The position numbers were made by a program, and so were the translations under genes. The notes beneath the pieces were generated by a model, which saw only the letters and a list, made by a program, of their open reading frames with translations, ran no database searches and was not told the origin of the DNA. Source: JAAFHZ01 sp964247085 (GTDB taxonomy: Bacteria > Cyanobacteriota > Cyanobacteriia > Cyanobacteriales > Chamaesiphonaceae). Taken from it: a stretch of 64,000 nucleotides of DNA. The DNA is taken from assembly GCA_964247085.1 (NCBI GenBank), contig CAXTSX010000004.1:66707-130706 (forward strand), in the 5' to 3' direction. This document shows positions 43,201-51,684 of the stretch, in pieces; the first letter of the stretch is position 1; the number at the start of each line of letters is the position of its first letter.

Positions 43201-44633
43201 TCTTCGGTAGCAGCTGCTGCGCCACCGGGCTGTTTGCCACCGCAAGCTTTGTTCGCCGCTCGATCGGGCATTCCTAATTCGGCGGATTGATATAGTCGAT
43301 CGAACTCTTGTTGAAAATGGGTAGCGACGATCGAACTATTGACCACCAACAGGGTTTCATCATTTTTGTAGTTAGCCGTTGCTGACCAATTGTGGGAACC
43401 AGCAATCACCAGCCGCTGATCCACGATGGCGATCTTGTGGTGTAATAAATCACCGGTTGGCAAACTAGGTACCCCGGCAGTGGTAATCGGATTTGCCCAG
43501 ACCGGACGATTCCCGTAGCAGGGTGGAATGCCCAACATGGTCAGCAACTGGCTGTAGGGACGATAGGCAAAACCGCGATCGATCAAAGCTCGAATCTTCA
43601 CCCCCCGCTGCTGTACTGGTTCTAGAGCACTCGCTATTTGGTTTTCCGAAAAGACAAACTGAGCAATATCCACTTTTTGCTGGGCTTGATTCAGGGTCTG
43701 AGCAATCAAACCATTGGTGGTAGTTGTCCAGTCTTGGCTGGGTAGGGCTGGTGAAAAGTGAATAGTGATCGTACTATCGCCCACCGCGATCGTGACTGGC
43801 GATCGATCGGGTTTGTTAGTGCCAAACTTGCTATCGGGTTGACCGCCGGGGCCATCGCCCCACATCAAATTAAATTCGGTATTAAAGACCTGGGCGAGAG
43901 CGGAACTATCGATCGATAGCAAATTGTTTTGATTACCACGGCTGGACAACTGATTTAAATCTCCATGCACGTCACTCATTGTCCAATTGGCCGAGGTGAC
44001 GATCGTAGTTTTTCCATCGACCACCATGAATTTGTGGTGCATCAGACCACTCCCGGTGGAACCATCAGCGGTGTCATCAATTATTGGTATTTGAGCGGCT
44101 TGCAAGATTTTGATGGCATCCCGTTGGCTAATTTCTTCCGGGCTGAGTTGACTATCACTATTGCTATCTACTAAACGCACAAATTCGCGGTAACGGTCCT
44201 GTTCCCGCGCGGATAGCTGGCTTACATCAGCGGGGGTTAATTCACTCCAACTCCGACTGTAGATATTTTCTAAAATCACCCGTACCTTCACGCCTGCTTG
44301 TTGCTTTTTGACCAGCGCTTGAGCAATGCGCGGGAGCTTAAATTCTTGCACAGCAATATCGATCGAACTTTGGGCTGATCCGATCGATTCCAGAATTTTG
44401 GCTTCTAAATCATCACCGGGACGCTGCTGGGGGCGATAAGGTTCCAAATAACTAGCCGCCAAGTTGTGATTGAAATAAGCTTTGATTAGGGGATGTTGCG
44501 GTAACTGTGCCACAGTGGGCTGCGCACCACCAGGACTTTGTGCTCGTAGCCACATCCAGCCCAGGCCAGCCATTACCAGGAATCCAATCAGTATTAACCA
44601 GCGACGTTGTTGAAGAATTTTAGGAGGCAACAT
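43197..44633 (-). CDS. phospholipase D-like protein with EF-hand-like loop
   Basis: 478 aa. A signal anchor (about 12-30, LILIGFLVMAGLGWMWL) precedes two PLD catalytic motifs: HHKFMVVDGKTTIVTSANW and HHKIAIVDQRLVIAGSHNW. Between the first lobe and its HKD motif lies VDSNSDSQLSPEEIS, an EF-hand calcium loop (D-x-N-x-D-x-Q ... E). Could be a membrane-anchored or exported phospholipase, nuclease or cardiolipin-synthase-like enzyme; substrate unknown. The C-terminal tail has a lone Cys and is Gly/Ala-rich. Its stop overlaps the sigma factor stop by 4 bp on the opposite strand. Confidence 0.85.
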   Translation of the reverse strand: MLPPKILQQRRWLILIGFLVMAGLGWMWLRAQSPGGAQPTVAQLPQHPLIKAYFNHNLAASYLEPYRPQQRPGDDLEAKILESIGSAQSSIDIAVQEFKLPRIAQALVKKQQAGVKVRVILENIYSRSWSELTPADVSQLSAREQDRYREFVRLVDSNSDSQLSPEEISQRDAIKILQAAQIPIIDDTADGSTGSGLMHHKFMVVDGKTTIVTSANWTMSDVHGDLNQLSSRGNQNNLLSIDSSALAQVFNTEFNLMWGDGPGGQPDSKFGTNKPDRSPVTIAVGDSTITIHFSPALPSQDWTTTTNGLIAQTLNQAQQKVDIAQFVFSENQIASALEPVQQRGVKIRALIDRGFAYRPYSQLLTMLGIPPCYGNRPVWANPITTAGVPSLPTGDLLHHKIAIVDQRLVIAGSHNWSATANYKNDETLLVVNSSIVATHFQQEFDRLYQSAELGMPDRAANKACGGKQPGGAAAATED

Positions 44634-44737
44634 TTAGATTAATACTCAAAATAATAAGTGGTCAGCAATGGTCAAATACGCTAACGGTCAGGACGATTAC
44701 AATAGCTGTAGGCAAAGCTGATTTAGGCTACAAAACG

Positions 44738-45886
44738 ATGCAAATTTACCTCGACTACAGTGCTACTACTCCCACTCGGCCAGAGTCGATCGCTTCAATT
44801 CAGCAGGCTTTGATGGCCGAATGGGGCAATCCTAGCAGTCTGCACCAGTGGGGGGAGCGATCGGCACTGGTACTAGAAAAAGCCCGGCTGCAAGTGGCCG
44901 CCCTGATCAATGGCGATCCGAGCGGAATTATTTTCACCTCTGGTGGTACTGAGTCTAATAATTTAGCATTATTAGGGGTCGCTAAAACTTACGATCAACC
45001 CCAACATTTAATTATTTCCAGCGTTGAACATGCCGCTATTAGCCAGCCAGCGGACTGGTTGCAATCCCAGGGCTGGCAAGTCACGATCCTGCCGGTAGAT
45101 CACTGGGGATGCGTAAGTCCAGCAGATTTACAGGCGGCCTTGCGCCCCAATACCGCATTGGTTTCGATCATTTATGGTCAGAGCGAAGTGGGTACGATCC
45201 AGCCGATCGCATCCCTAGCCGCTATCTGCCAAGCGGCGGGGGTCTTGTTTCATACCGATGCCATTCAAGCAGTGGGTCGAATACCGATCGATGTCCAAAG
45301 TCTGGGCGTAGATTTACTTTCTCTTTCTGGTCACAAATTTTACGGCGGTGGTGGAGTGGGTGCCTTATATATTAAGCCTGGTCTGAAAATATCACCATTA
45401 TTATTGGGCGGTGGTCAAGAACTGGGATTTCGCTCGGGGACTCCGCCCACGGCTCAAATTGCCGGGTTAGGGGTAGCCGCTGAATTAGCAGCATCCGAAA
45501 TCGCCGCCGAAATGCCCCGGTTAGTTGGATTACGCGATCGATTGCTTCAATTACTGGCTGATCGATTAGATTTAAAACCCACTGGTCATCCTACCCAGCG
45601 ATTGCCCCACCATTTGAGTTTTTGCTTGCCAGTGGGGTTGACCGGTCGCCAGATCGTGCGATCGATGAACTTGGCGGGGATTGGCATTAGTGCTGGCTCG
45701 GCCTGTAGTAGCGGTCGATCAAACCCGAGTGCGGTGTTGTTAGCAATGGGGTTCGATCCGGAAATGGCGATCGGTGGTATTCGGATTACTTTGGGGCGAC
45801 TGACGACGGAGGCCGATATTGATTGGACGGCAATGGTTTTGGGTCAAATTATCGAGACCGCCAGCATTGTACTAAAGAATGATTAG
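44738..45886 (+). CDS. cysteine desulfurase (NifS/IscS class V aminotransferase)
   Basis: 382 aa PLP enzyme. Starts MQIYLDYSATTPTRPES; PLP pocket GGTESNNLALLG; Schiff-base K200 in SLSGHKFYGGGG; active-site C323 in SAGSACSSGRS. Supplies sulfur for Fe-S clusters and thiolation. Cyanobacteria have two or more such genes, so no specific name is given. Promoter lies in the 104-bp divergent spacer to the PLD gene. Confidence 0.95.
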   Translation: MQIYLDYSATTPTRPESIASIQQALMAEWGNPSSLHQWGERSALVLEKARLQVAALINGDPSGIIFTSGGTESNNLALLGVAKTYDQPQHLIISSVEHAAISQPADWLQSQGWQVTILPVDHWGCVSPADLQAALRPNTALVSIIYGQSEVGTIQPIASLAAICQAAGVLFHTDAIQAVGRIPIDVQSLGVDLLSLSGHKFYGGGGVGALYIKPGLKISPLLLGGGQELGFRSGTPPTAQIAGLGVAAELAASEIAAEMPRLVGLRDRLLQLLADRLDLKPTGHPTQRLPHHLSFCLPVGLTGRQIVRSMNLAGIGISAGSACSSGRSNPSAVLLAMGFDPEMAIGGIRITLGRLTTEADIDWTAMVLGQIIETASIVLKND

Positions 45887-45887
45887 T

Positions 45888-46262
45888 CTAATCTTCCGAA
45901 ATAATTGGCTGATACTCTTCAATAGAATTATTCCGGATCACCCATAGTTTCCCGACAATACTTGACACCTCTAGTCCTGCCATCAAAGTATCAATTGCCG
46001 CATACCAATCCGTCAATCGTGTCTGAGCCGGTAATCGAATCAAAGCAATCCCCCAATACTTAGCAGGGTCATAGCGTCCTCGATTTGCAAAATCACGATC
46101 AGCAGTAACTAAACATCGTTCTTCTTGACGACAAACTTCAATCAGTTCTGTATCAGGAGCAGAGGTCATTTTCTGTTCAGGCACTGTAGCAACGTCATAA
46201 CCTGTCAGACGAAATCGAGCCAGTATGCGTAAATCCACATTCTCATCTAATTTGAATTTCAT
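45888..46262 (-). CDS. DUF5615 PIN-like toxin
   Basis: 124 aa. Begins MKFKLDENVDLRILARFRLTG and continues with VTADRDFANRG, giving the D-E-N and D-x-D acidic pattern of the DUF5615 PIN-like fold. PIN-like nucleases with an upstream DUF433 partner are a known toxin-antitoxin arrangement. Start overlaps the stop of the DUF433 gene by 4 bp. Ends 1 bp after the desulfurase stop, convergent. Confidence 0.87.
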   Translation of the reverse strand: MKFKLDENVDLRILARFRLTGYDVATVPEQKMTSAPDTELIEVCRQEERCLVTADRDFANRGRYDPAKYWGIALIRLPAQTRLTDWYAAIDTLMAGLEVSSIVGKLWVIRNNSIEEYQPIISED

Positions 46263-46519
46263 GCAGCTGTTGTTCTAAAGCGCTCCAGAGGAATTTCTGT
46301 CCAACCCCCACGAGTCATTTCTGCTCCATAAGCGATACAAGCAAAAATATCTTCACGTTCAATACTAGGATAAGCTTCCAGTAAACCTTCAACGCTTTCC
46401 CCCCCAGCCAAATAATCTAAAATTAGCGCTACCCAAATTCGATGCCCTTTAATGCAAGGCTTCCCAAAACAGATATTGGGATCGATCGAAATTCGAGATA
46501 GTAAGTTTTCAGTATTCAC
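46259..46519 (-). CDS. DUF433 antitoxin
   Basis: 86 aa from a GTG. SRISIDPNICFGKPCIKGHRIWV is the DUF433 start (R-I-x-x-D-P-x-x-x-x-G-K-P-x-I-x-G), followed by YPSIEREDIFACIAYGAE, an HTH-like step. Binds DNA and neutralises the following DUF5615 toxin in other systems. 4-bp overlap with the toxin gene. Confidence 0.9.
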   Translation of the reverse strand: MNTENLLSRISIDPNICFGKPCIKGHRIWVALILDYLAGGESVEGLLEAYPSIEREDIFACIAYGAEMTRGGWTEIPLERFRTTAA

Positions 46520-46598
46520 AAGTTTTACCCCATTCTCAAACTACTATTGATCTATTCTACTTCTTGCGAACTAGCCTAACTCCATCATCCCCATAAAA

Positions 46599-47393
46599 TT
46601 ACTTCGTAGCCACCACCGCCAAATTCCAGGCATACTTCCGCAACCCCGGCATCCTCTTTAACCAATAATCCACACTTTCCAACCGCCGATATCCCGGAGC
46701 CAACCGCTGATGCTCCAAAATAATCTTCTTCCAATAGCGCTCCTGATTCGGATTCACCTTCTCAATCAAATAAAAACGCAAAAAGATCCACAGCGTCGCT
46801 AACCAAAAAGTGTCATAGTCTGTCTGGGAAAAGGTCGATCGCACAAACTTCACAATATTAAAATCCAACGGCGTTTCATCTTCAGTCCGTACCGCAGTCG
46901 CCATCCGCCGATAGACATTAATCACCGGATTGTGAGTCAGTGGATCCCAAAAACAAGCTTGACCACCGGGCTTCAGCACCCGGTGCATTTCTTGGATGCA
47001 AGCCGTCGGATCCGGTAAATGATGCAAAAGATTCGAGGCATAGACAATATCAAAACTGCCATCGGGGAAATCCAAGGCCATGGCATTTACCGTCGCTCCT
47101 TCCACCTGCACTCCATTACTAGCCGCCAACTTCAGCGCCACTTCTACCATCCCTGGCGAATAGTCCGAGGCAATACAGTGCGCGCCGCGTTTGGCAAAGT
47201 ACACGCTATTTTCCCCAGCCCCGCAGCCTAAATCCAGCAACCGCTTACCAGTCACATCACCCAGATGCTGCAAAATAAAGCGGTTTTCTGGAGCCGTACA
47301 AGCTTCAAAATAATCCCGAACTTGGATGCCTTCGATATCGATCGTGGCGGCCCATTCATCGTGAAACTGACGCTCTTTTTCAAATAAATCCAT
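46599..47393 (-). CDS. class I SAM-dependent methyltransferase
   Basis: 264 aa. SAM-fold signatures are LLDLGCGAGENSVYFAKRGA, FDIVYASNLLHHLPDPT and the following beta strand. The C-terminal part (from about 185) is a lipid- or small-molecule-specific extension, with FLRFYLIEKVNPNQERYWK. Acceptor unknown; not closely like UbiE or MenG. Starts 3 bp after the gene upstream, so they are probably one operon. Confidence 0.86.
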   Translation of the reverse strand: MDLFEKERQFHDEWAATIDIEGIQVRDYFEACTAPENRFILQHLGDVTGKRLLDLGCGAGENSVYFAKRGAHCIASDYSPGMVEVALKLAASNGVQVEGATVNAMALDFPDGSFDIVYASNLLHHLPDPTACIQEMHRVLKPGGQACFWDPLTHNPVINVYRRMATAVRTEDETPLDFNIVKFVRSTFSQTDYDTFWLATLWIFLRFYLIEKVNPNQERYWKKIILEHQRLAPGYRRLESVDYWLKRMPGLRKYAWNLAVVATK

Positions 47394-47396
47394 AAG

Positions 47397-48470
47397 CTAG
47401 TGCAAAGAGTAGATCTGACCATCGACCAATAATCGGGTAATTCCTTTGGCCTCTAGATGGCGGCTGGTTTTTTGGAACAGGCTGCTATCGGGCACCTTAA
47501 TTACTCGGTTGGTGTGACTGCTAGAAAAACGCTTAGCCACCCGATGATTATCAAAAATCGGCAAAGTTTGCTGGGGAACTTCATCTGTCGGAATATTCCC
47601 TAATTCGGCAAACTCGCGCAGCGGCTTGGCAATCAACTCCGCAAATTTATCGATCACAATGTAACAGGTTCGGGGCAGCTTGGCCGCAGACAGGGGCAGC
47701 ACTTGCACCTGAATATCACTGGCCAGCACTGTAGGAGTGAGTCCGTAAGACCAATCCTCCTCATCATGGAAGTCTTCCTCATCTTCATCCAACAGACCGC
47801 CCATATCTTCGCCTAAGATATCGGCTAAGGCCAAGACGTCTTCTTGATCGTCTTCATCTTCTTCGGCTACTTCATCATCATGCAAAGGCAGGATGGTTTG
47901 TATTGGTACCGCTGCTCTAGTAACTTCTACCGCTGTTACTATTGGCACAGCAGTGGGAATAGCCGCAGGAGTCGGAGTACTCTTAATTGCTTTGATAATA
48001 GGTTTTGGCGGTAATTCTGCAGGAGCATCTGCTGCTAGCTCCAACTCTTCACTGCTAAAAAGTGCCGATGACCGACGACGCACCCGTCTTTGATCCTGAA
48101 GAGTTCCTTTTTTGACGGGCTTGGATTTGCTCGATATGGGTACTGAAACTGGTTCATCCGATCGATCTACTGACATGTCAAATTCTGGCAGCTCTTCGAT
48201 CGCTCCCGCATCGGCCAATACTTCCTTGCTGCCGAGCGACGGGTCTAGGAGCAGCGCGATCTCTTCTTCACTAAATTCGGCTTTCTGGCCACGTTTTTCC
48301 GACATCAGCGTCTCATATTCCGCTTCTGGAATATGACTTTTGAGCAGCCGACTCACCGTCGAGTTACTAACTCCATAGCGAATGGCTAAAGCTGCTGTAT
48401 TTTCTGCTGACGATCGATAGACTTTGACAATCTCTTTTTTATCAGCAGCGGTAAGCTTCCGTGGACTCAT
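47397..48470 (-). CDS. HTH-containing conserved protein with acidic middle region
   Basis: 357 aa from the ATG at 48470 (MSPRKLTAADKKEIVKVYRS); a TTG start 12 bases upstream is possible. Residues 1-60 are a transposase-like helix-turn-helix: ALAIRYGVSNSTVSRLLKSH. The middle (about 75-260) is low-complexity and very acidic. The C-terminal 100 residues are a compact conserved block (TCYIVIDKFAELIAKPLREF, FSSSHTNRVIKVPDSSLF, ITRLLVDGQIYSLH). Could be a domesticated DNA-binding protein. Function unknown; 3 bp upstream of the methyltransferase gene. Confidence 0.72.
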   Translation of the reverse strand: MSPRKLTAADKKEIVKVYRSSAENTAALAIRYGVSNSTVSRLLKSHIPEAEYETLMSEKRGQKAEFSEEEIALLLDPSLGSKEVLADAGAIEELPEFDMSVDRSDEPVSVPISSKSKPVKKGTLQDQRRVRRRSSALFSSEELELAADAPAELPPKPIIKAIKSTPTPAAIPTAVPIVTAVEVTRAAVPIQTILPLHDDEVAEEDEDDQEDVLALADILGEDMGGLLDEDEEDFHDEEDWSYGLTPTVLASDIQVQVLPLSAAKLPRTCYIVIDKFAELIAKPLREFAELGNIPTDEVPQQTLPIFDNHRVAKRFSSSHTNRVIKVPDSSLFQKTSRHLEAKGITRLLVDGQIYSLH

Positions 48471-48576
48471 AAATTTAGGCAACTCAAGGCAATATCATCT
48501 AGATTCTAACCTACTGCCATCCGGTTAAGTTGACCCCACCCTTATTAATCCCTAATTAATCCCTAAATATGCTCAA

Positions 48577-48602
48577 CAAAAAGGTGGGTTTAACCCACCT
48601 TT
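48577..48602 (-). terminator. terminator of psaD
   Basis: Arms AAAGGTGGGTT (48580-48590) and AACCCACCTTT (48592-48602). On the - strand the stem is followed by TTTTTG. It lies 30 bp after the psaD stop. Confidence 0.82.
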
Positions 48603-48632
48603 GCCACTTAAGCTAAATCTATTTTCAAAGAC

Positions 48633-49061
48633 CTAAACTTCATAGGGCTTTTTGCCACTAAACTTGATAGTAGCAGGCTCGGGATTGCTACCAATATTCC
48701 GATCAATCTTGCCCGCAAATTCGCGACCAGCATTGACTTTTTCAGGAAATACACCATCATTAGGATGAAGCAAAGCGCAATCACCATTAGGGGTAATGCG
48801 GTAAATTTTATAGTCTTCGATTTTAGGCTTGAACTTGGTGCGAAGCTGGGTACCCAGAGCCAAGCACTGTTCTTTACGTGCCAAATACAGCAGGTTTTCA
48901 CCAGCATTCATGGTCGCTGCGCCACCAGTAGGCATCTCAAAAACTTGAGCTGACTTGCTGGTCCAAGTAATCGCATATTTTTCTTCAACATCAGCCTTGG
49001 AAAGCAAGCCGCCGGTGCTACCACCAAAGATGGGGGTCTTGCCAGAAAGTTTTTCCGCCAT
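48633..49061 (-). CDS. psaD: photosystem I reaction centre subunit II, PsaD
   Basis: 142 aa from the ATG at 49061 (MAEKLSGKTPIFGGSTGGLL); the frame extends upstream to 49124 but PsaD starts here. Contains KYAITWTSKSAQVFEMPTGG, YLARKEQCLALGTQLR and IYRIFPNG-like KIYRITPNGDC. Stromal docking subunit for ferredoxin on photosystem I. Single-gene unit with its own terminator. Confidence 0.98.
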   Translation of the reverse strand: MAEKLSGKTPIFGGSTGGLLSKADVEEKYAITWTSKSAQVFEMPTGGAATMNAGENLLYLARKEQCLALGTQLRTKFKPKIEDYKIYRITPNGDCALLHPNDGVFPEKVNAGREFAGKIDRNIGSNPEPATIKFSGKKPYEV

Positions 49062-49148
49062 AATTTTGTATATATGTAGGGTTTTGAGAGGATCGTACCA
49101 TTGCCAGCTAGCCAGAATTACCACTTTGTCAAGAACTGTAACACTTGC

Positions 49149-49928
49149 CTACCAAGGAACTTTAGCCGTGGCTGCAATTAGATAGGGATGTGCCCACCAA
49201 AAAAAAGCCACAAACGCACCTACCCCCAGGTAAGCCGGGCGTAAAAATTCTCTCAATTGCAGGGTTTGACGACCTTGGGCGATCGCTAAGCCGGGGAAAA
49301 TCGAAGTCTGCTCTTGGACTGCCAAAAATTCGTCGCCGTAGCGTTTTAGCAGTCGTTGATCACCATGCCAAACCGCAAACAGGTGATGAGCCATTAATCC
49401 TACTGAAGTGACCAGCGTAAAACTAGTACCCATCCACAGGCAATGCGCCACACACCAAATTAGTTGCCCGACCATTTGGGGATGGCGGGTAATGCGCATA
49501 ATGCCGGTTTCGTAGATGCGAACCTGGGGTTTGAACACCGCCGCCACCTCCAAAAGATTAAAGGTGGCCGGATAGAGGAACAAAAAAGAAATAGCCGATA
49601 ATACCCAAACAGTTTCAAAAATACCTGGAACGGCACGAACATCCCACAGCTCTAGGCCATCGTTGTGATGGTTAAAGAAGTAAATGATGAGCCCAGTGGC
49701 AAAGGGCACGCTGACCAGGGCGAAAATTACTCGGTACCACCGAGCGCCAATTTTACTCTCGCCCCAAGGCCGGAGGGCAGCTAGACCGCTGTGGGCGATC
49801 GCAAAGCCGAACAAGAGAGCCAGAATAATGAAATGGCTATCAGATAACCAAGGAATGATGGCGGCCACGATGATTTGAATAAATTTAAGATGTGATGACA
49901 GCCACCAGTTTAAAGGTTTGTCACCCAA
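49149..49928 (-). CDS. 15-cis-zeta-carotene isomerase-like protein (Z-ISO/NnrU family)
   Basis: 259 aa from a TTG at 49928; a GTG at 49868 would give MAAIIPWLSDSHF, closer to the family start, so the first 20 residues are doubtful. About six membrane helices. AHSGLAALRPWGESKIGAR, GIFETVWVLSAISF, YPATFNLLEVAAV and ITRHPQMVGQLIWC match plant Z-ISO closely, including the haem-ligating His candidates. In plants it isomerises 9,15,9'-tri-cis-zeta-carotene. Bacterial NnrU relatives serve nitric-oxide reduction, but no such genes are near. Confidence 0.8.
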   Translation of the reverse strand: MGDKPLNWWLSSHLKFIQIIVAAIIPWLSDSHFIILALLFGFAIAHSGLAALRPWGESKIGARWYRVIFALVSVPFATGLIIYFFNHHNDGLELWDVRAVPGIFETVWVLSAISFLFLYPATFNLLEVAAVFKPQVRIYETGIMRITRHPQMVGQLIWCVAHCLWMGTSFTLVTSVGLMAHHLFAVWHGDQRLLKRYGDEFLAVQEQTSIFPGLAIAQGRQTLQLREFLRPAYLGVGAFVAFFWWAHPYLIAATAKVPW

Positions 49929-49937
49929 AAGACAGCC

Positions 49938-50702
49938 CTAGCTCCGAAACTCTCGCTGATAGACAAAATAGGCCGCCTGAATAAATAAGTGGGGATTTTT
50001 GGCGATCGATCTATCAGACAACTGCAAAATCTCTAACAGCTGCTCGGCTAACTGGTAACTAATTTTGATTTGAGCATGGTCAATCAGCAAAGGATACCGT
50101 TGCAGGTAACGGCGTATTATGGCAAAGTCGTCGGGGTTTAAGGCTCCAATTTGACCAGTTTCTACCAGTCGATCGACTAAGCTCTGACAGGCTGGGTCGA
50201 TGGCAATTTCTTGTGGACTAATTGTTTGGCCTTCTTGTACCACCACCGTGCCCGCTACCCAATCACCCAACCGTTTTTCCTGCTTGGTAAACATAATTAA
50301 ACCTAAGCCAATAAATAAAATATCATCGATCACCCGCAAGAGCGATCGCATAATGGCTTGCTGTAAACCAGCATTACGACCATCATCCCGAATTACGCGA
50401 ATTTTGGCATAACGCTTGCCGGGAGTTTGGCCGCGCCAAACAGTCTCGAAAAATACAAAGTAGCCAACATAAACCACAAAAAACAGGAGCAACTGCACAG
50501 CTGCTACCCACTTTTTTAGACCATCAATAGCTGGCACAGCGTAGATTAATAAAGCCGACAACAACAGCAATAAAAAGAGGGCAATCATCCAGAGCAGATA
50601 GTCGATCACGAGGGCAAATGTGCGACTACCAATCCCAGCTAGTGTGAAATTTAGCTCAACACTCTCGGGGGTTCTGGATTTAAACGGCTTGAGAAATTGC
50701 AT
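49938..50702 (-). CDS. RDD-family membrane protein
   Basis: 254 aa. RTFALVIDYLLWMIAL gives the family R-x-x-A-x-x-x-D in helix 1; TVWRGQTPGKRYAKIRVIRDDG follows helix 2-3; a third/fourth helix after it. C-terminal 100 residues are cytosolic. RDD proteins next to SpoIIM, MoxR and DUF58 genes form a recurrent cluster; role unknown, possibly membrane stress or transport. Ends 4 bp after the next membrane-protein gene. Confidence 0.88.
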   Translation of the reverse strand: MQFLKPFKSRTPESVELNFTLAGIGSRTFALVIDYLLWMIALFLLLLLSALLIYAVPAIDGLKKWVAAVQLLLFFVVYVGYFVFFETVWRGQTPGKRYAKIRVIRDDGRNAGLQQAIMRSLLRVIDDILFIGLGLIMFTKQEKRLGDWVAGTVVVQEGQTISPQEIAIDPACQSLVDRLVETGQIGALNPDDFAIIRRYLQRYPLLIDHAQIKISYQLAEQLLEILQLSDRSIAKNPHLFIQAAYFVYQREFRS

Positions 50703-50706
50703 AGAT

Positions 50707-51660
50707 TTAACGCATCTGTAAGTCAGCTCCCTCGCGCCGACTCCGTAAATCGAAATAAACCACTGACTTGATGGCTTGCCAAAAAGGTACCAAAAATAAC
50801 TCCAACAAGAAACCCAGCACTATAGAAGCAATTTGGAGGATCACGTAATTACTACCTTGTCCTAATGAGGCCAGCGCTTCTGGGCTAGAACCAGCTTGCC
50901 GTATTTGATCCATCATCAGGCTATAAGAAGCGAAAGTGGGAGCATTAGCCAATAAACTTAGGGGCAAAGTAATTAAAAATGCCACAAAGATAATGAGCTG
51001 GATTCTGACGATAAAAGGTGTAGCCAGTTGCCGACTGCGTCCGATACTGTTCAGCGGTTCCATCCGATTTTCTACCGCTAGAGGTAACTCGGCCACAAAC
51101 CAATAGGAATAAAAGCGAATAATTAACCAGAGGAAAGCCATAATGCCAGCTAGGATCAAAATTCCACACAATATTCCACCGACTACCCCCTGAATTTGAG
51201 TGAGCAAAAATACTCCTAATCCGCCCAAAACAAGTAATGCTAGGTAGCTCAGGATAAAAACGCCTATTAAGAATAGAACTAGCCACAATGATAAACGGAG
51301 AAACTTCCAATGCTGGGGAGCAAGTTGGCGAGTGGCTTCTACCATGGTTTCTGGTTGATTAGCCAGTTGCTGATAGGCCAAGCGCGAAATAATTGCTCGA
51401 TTGACGGCGGCTTTGCCTAAACAAAAACAAAGAAATCCAATCCAGGCAATAATAGCCAACAAAGTCACTACAGCATTGTTAATAGCTCCTACCACCGCGC
51501 CCATGGGCACTAATCCCAAAAAACCCAAAAACAGCCAACCCACTGCCCGCAATGATGCCCAAAAGTAATCTCGAAAATTAGATTTATAAAGAGTAACACC
51601 GGCACTCACCACATTTCCAACACTAAGGGTACCGATCGGATCTGAGCTACTTTTACGCAT
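50707..51660 (-). CDS. polytopic membrane protein
   Basis: 317 aa with about six long hydrophobic helices (for example FLGFLGLVPMGAVVGAINNA, then a segment near 130-150, and GGILCGILILAGIMAFLWL). N-terminus begins DPIGTLSVGNVVSAGVTLY, as in glycerophosphoryl-diester-phosphodiesterase membrane-domain proteins (GlpQ-membrane type), without an enzyme domain. 4 bp upstream of the RDD gene and divergent from spoIIM-like gene, so it belongs to the same cluster. Function unknown. Confidence 0.7.
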   Translation of the reverse strand: MRKSSSDPIGTLSVGNVVSAGVTLYKSNFRDYFWASLRAVGWLFLGFLGLVPMGAVVGAINNAVVTLLAIIAWIGFLCFCLGKAAVNRAIISRLAYQQLANQPETMVEATRQLAPQHWKFLRLSLWLVLFLIGVFILSYLALLVLGGLGVFLLTQIQGVVGGILCGILILAGIMAFLWLIIRFYSYWFVAELPLAVENRMEPLNSIGRSRQLATPFIVRIQLIIFVAFLITLPLSLLANAPTFASYSLMMDQIRQAGSSPEALASLGQGSNYVILQIASIVLGFLLELFLVPFWQAIKSVVYFDLRSRREGADLQMR

Positions 51661-51684
51661 AAGATAATGTCCTAGCTACAAGCT

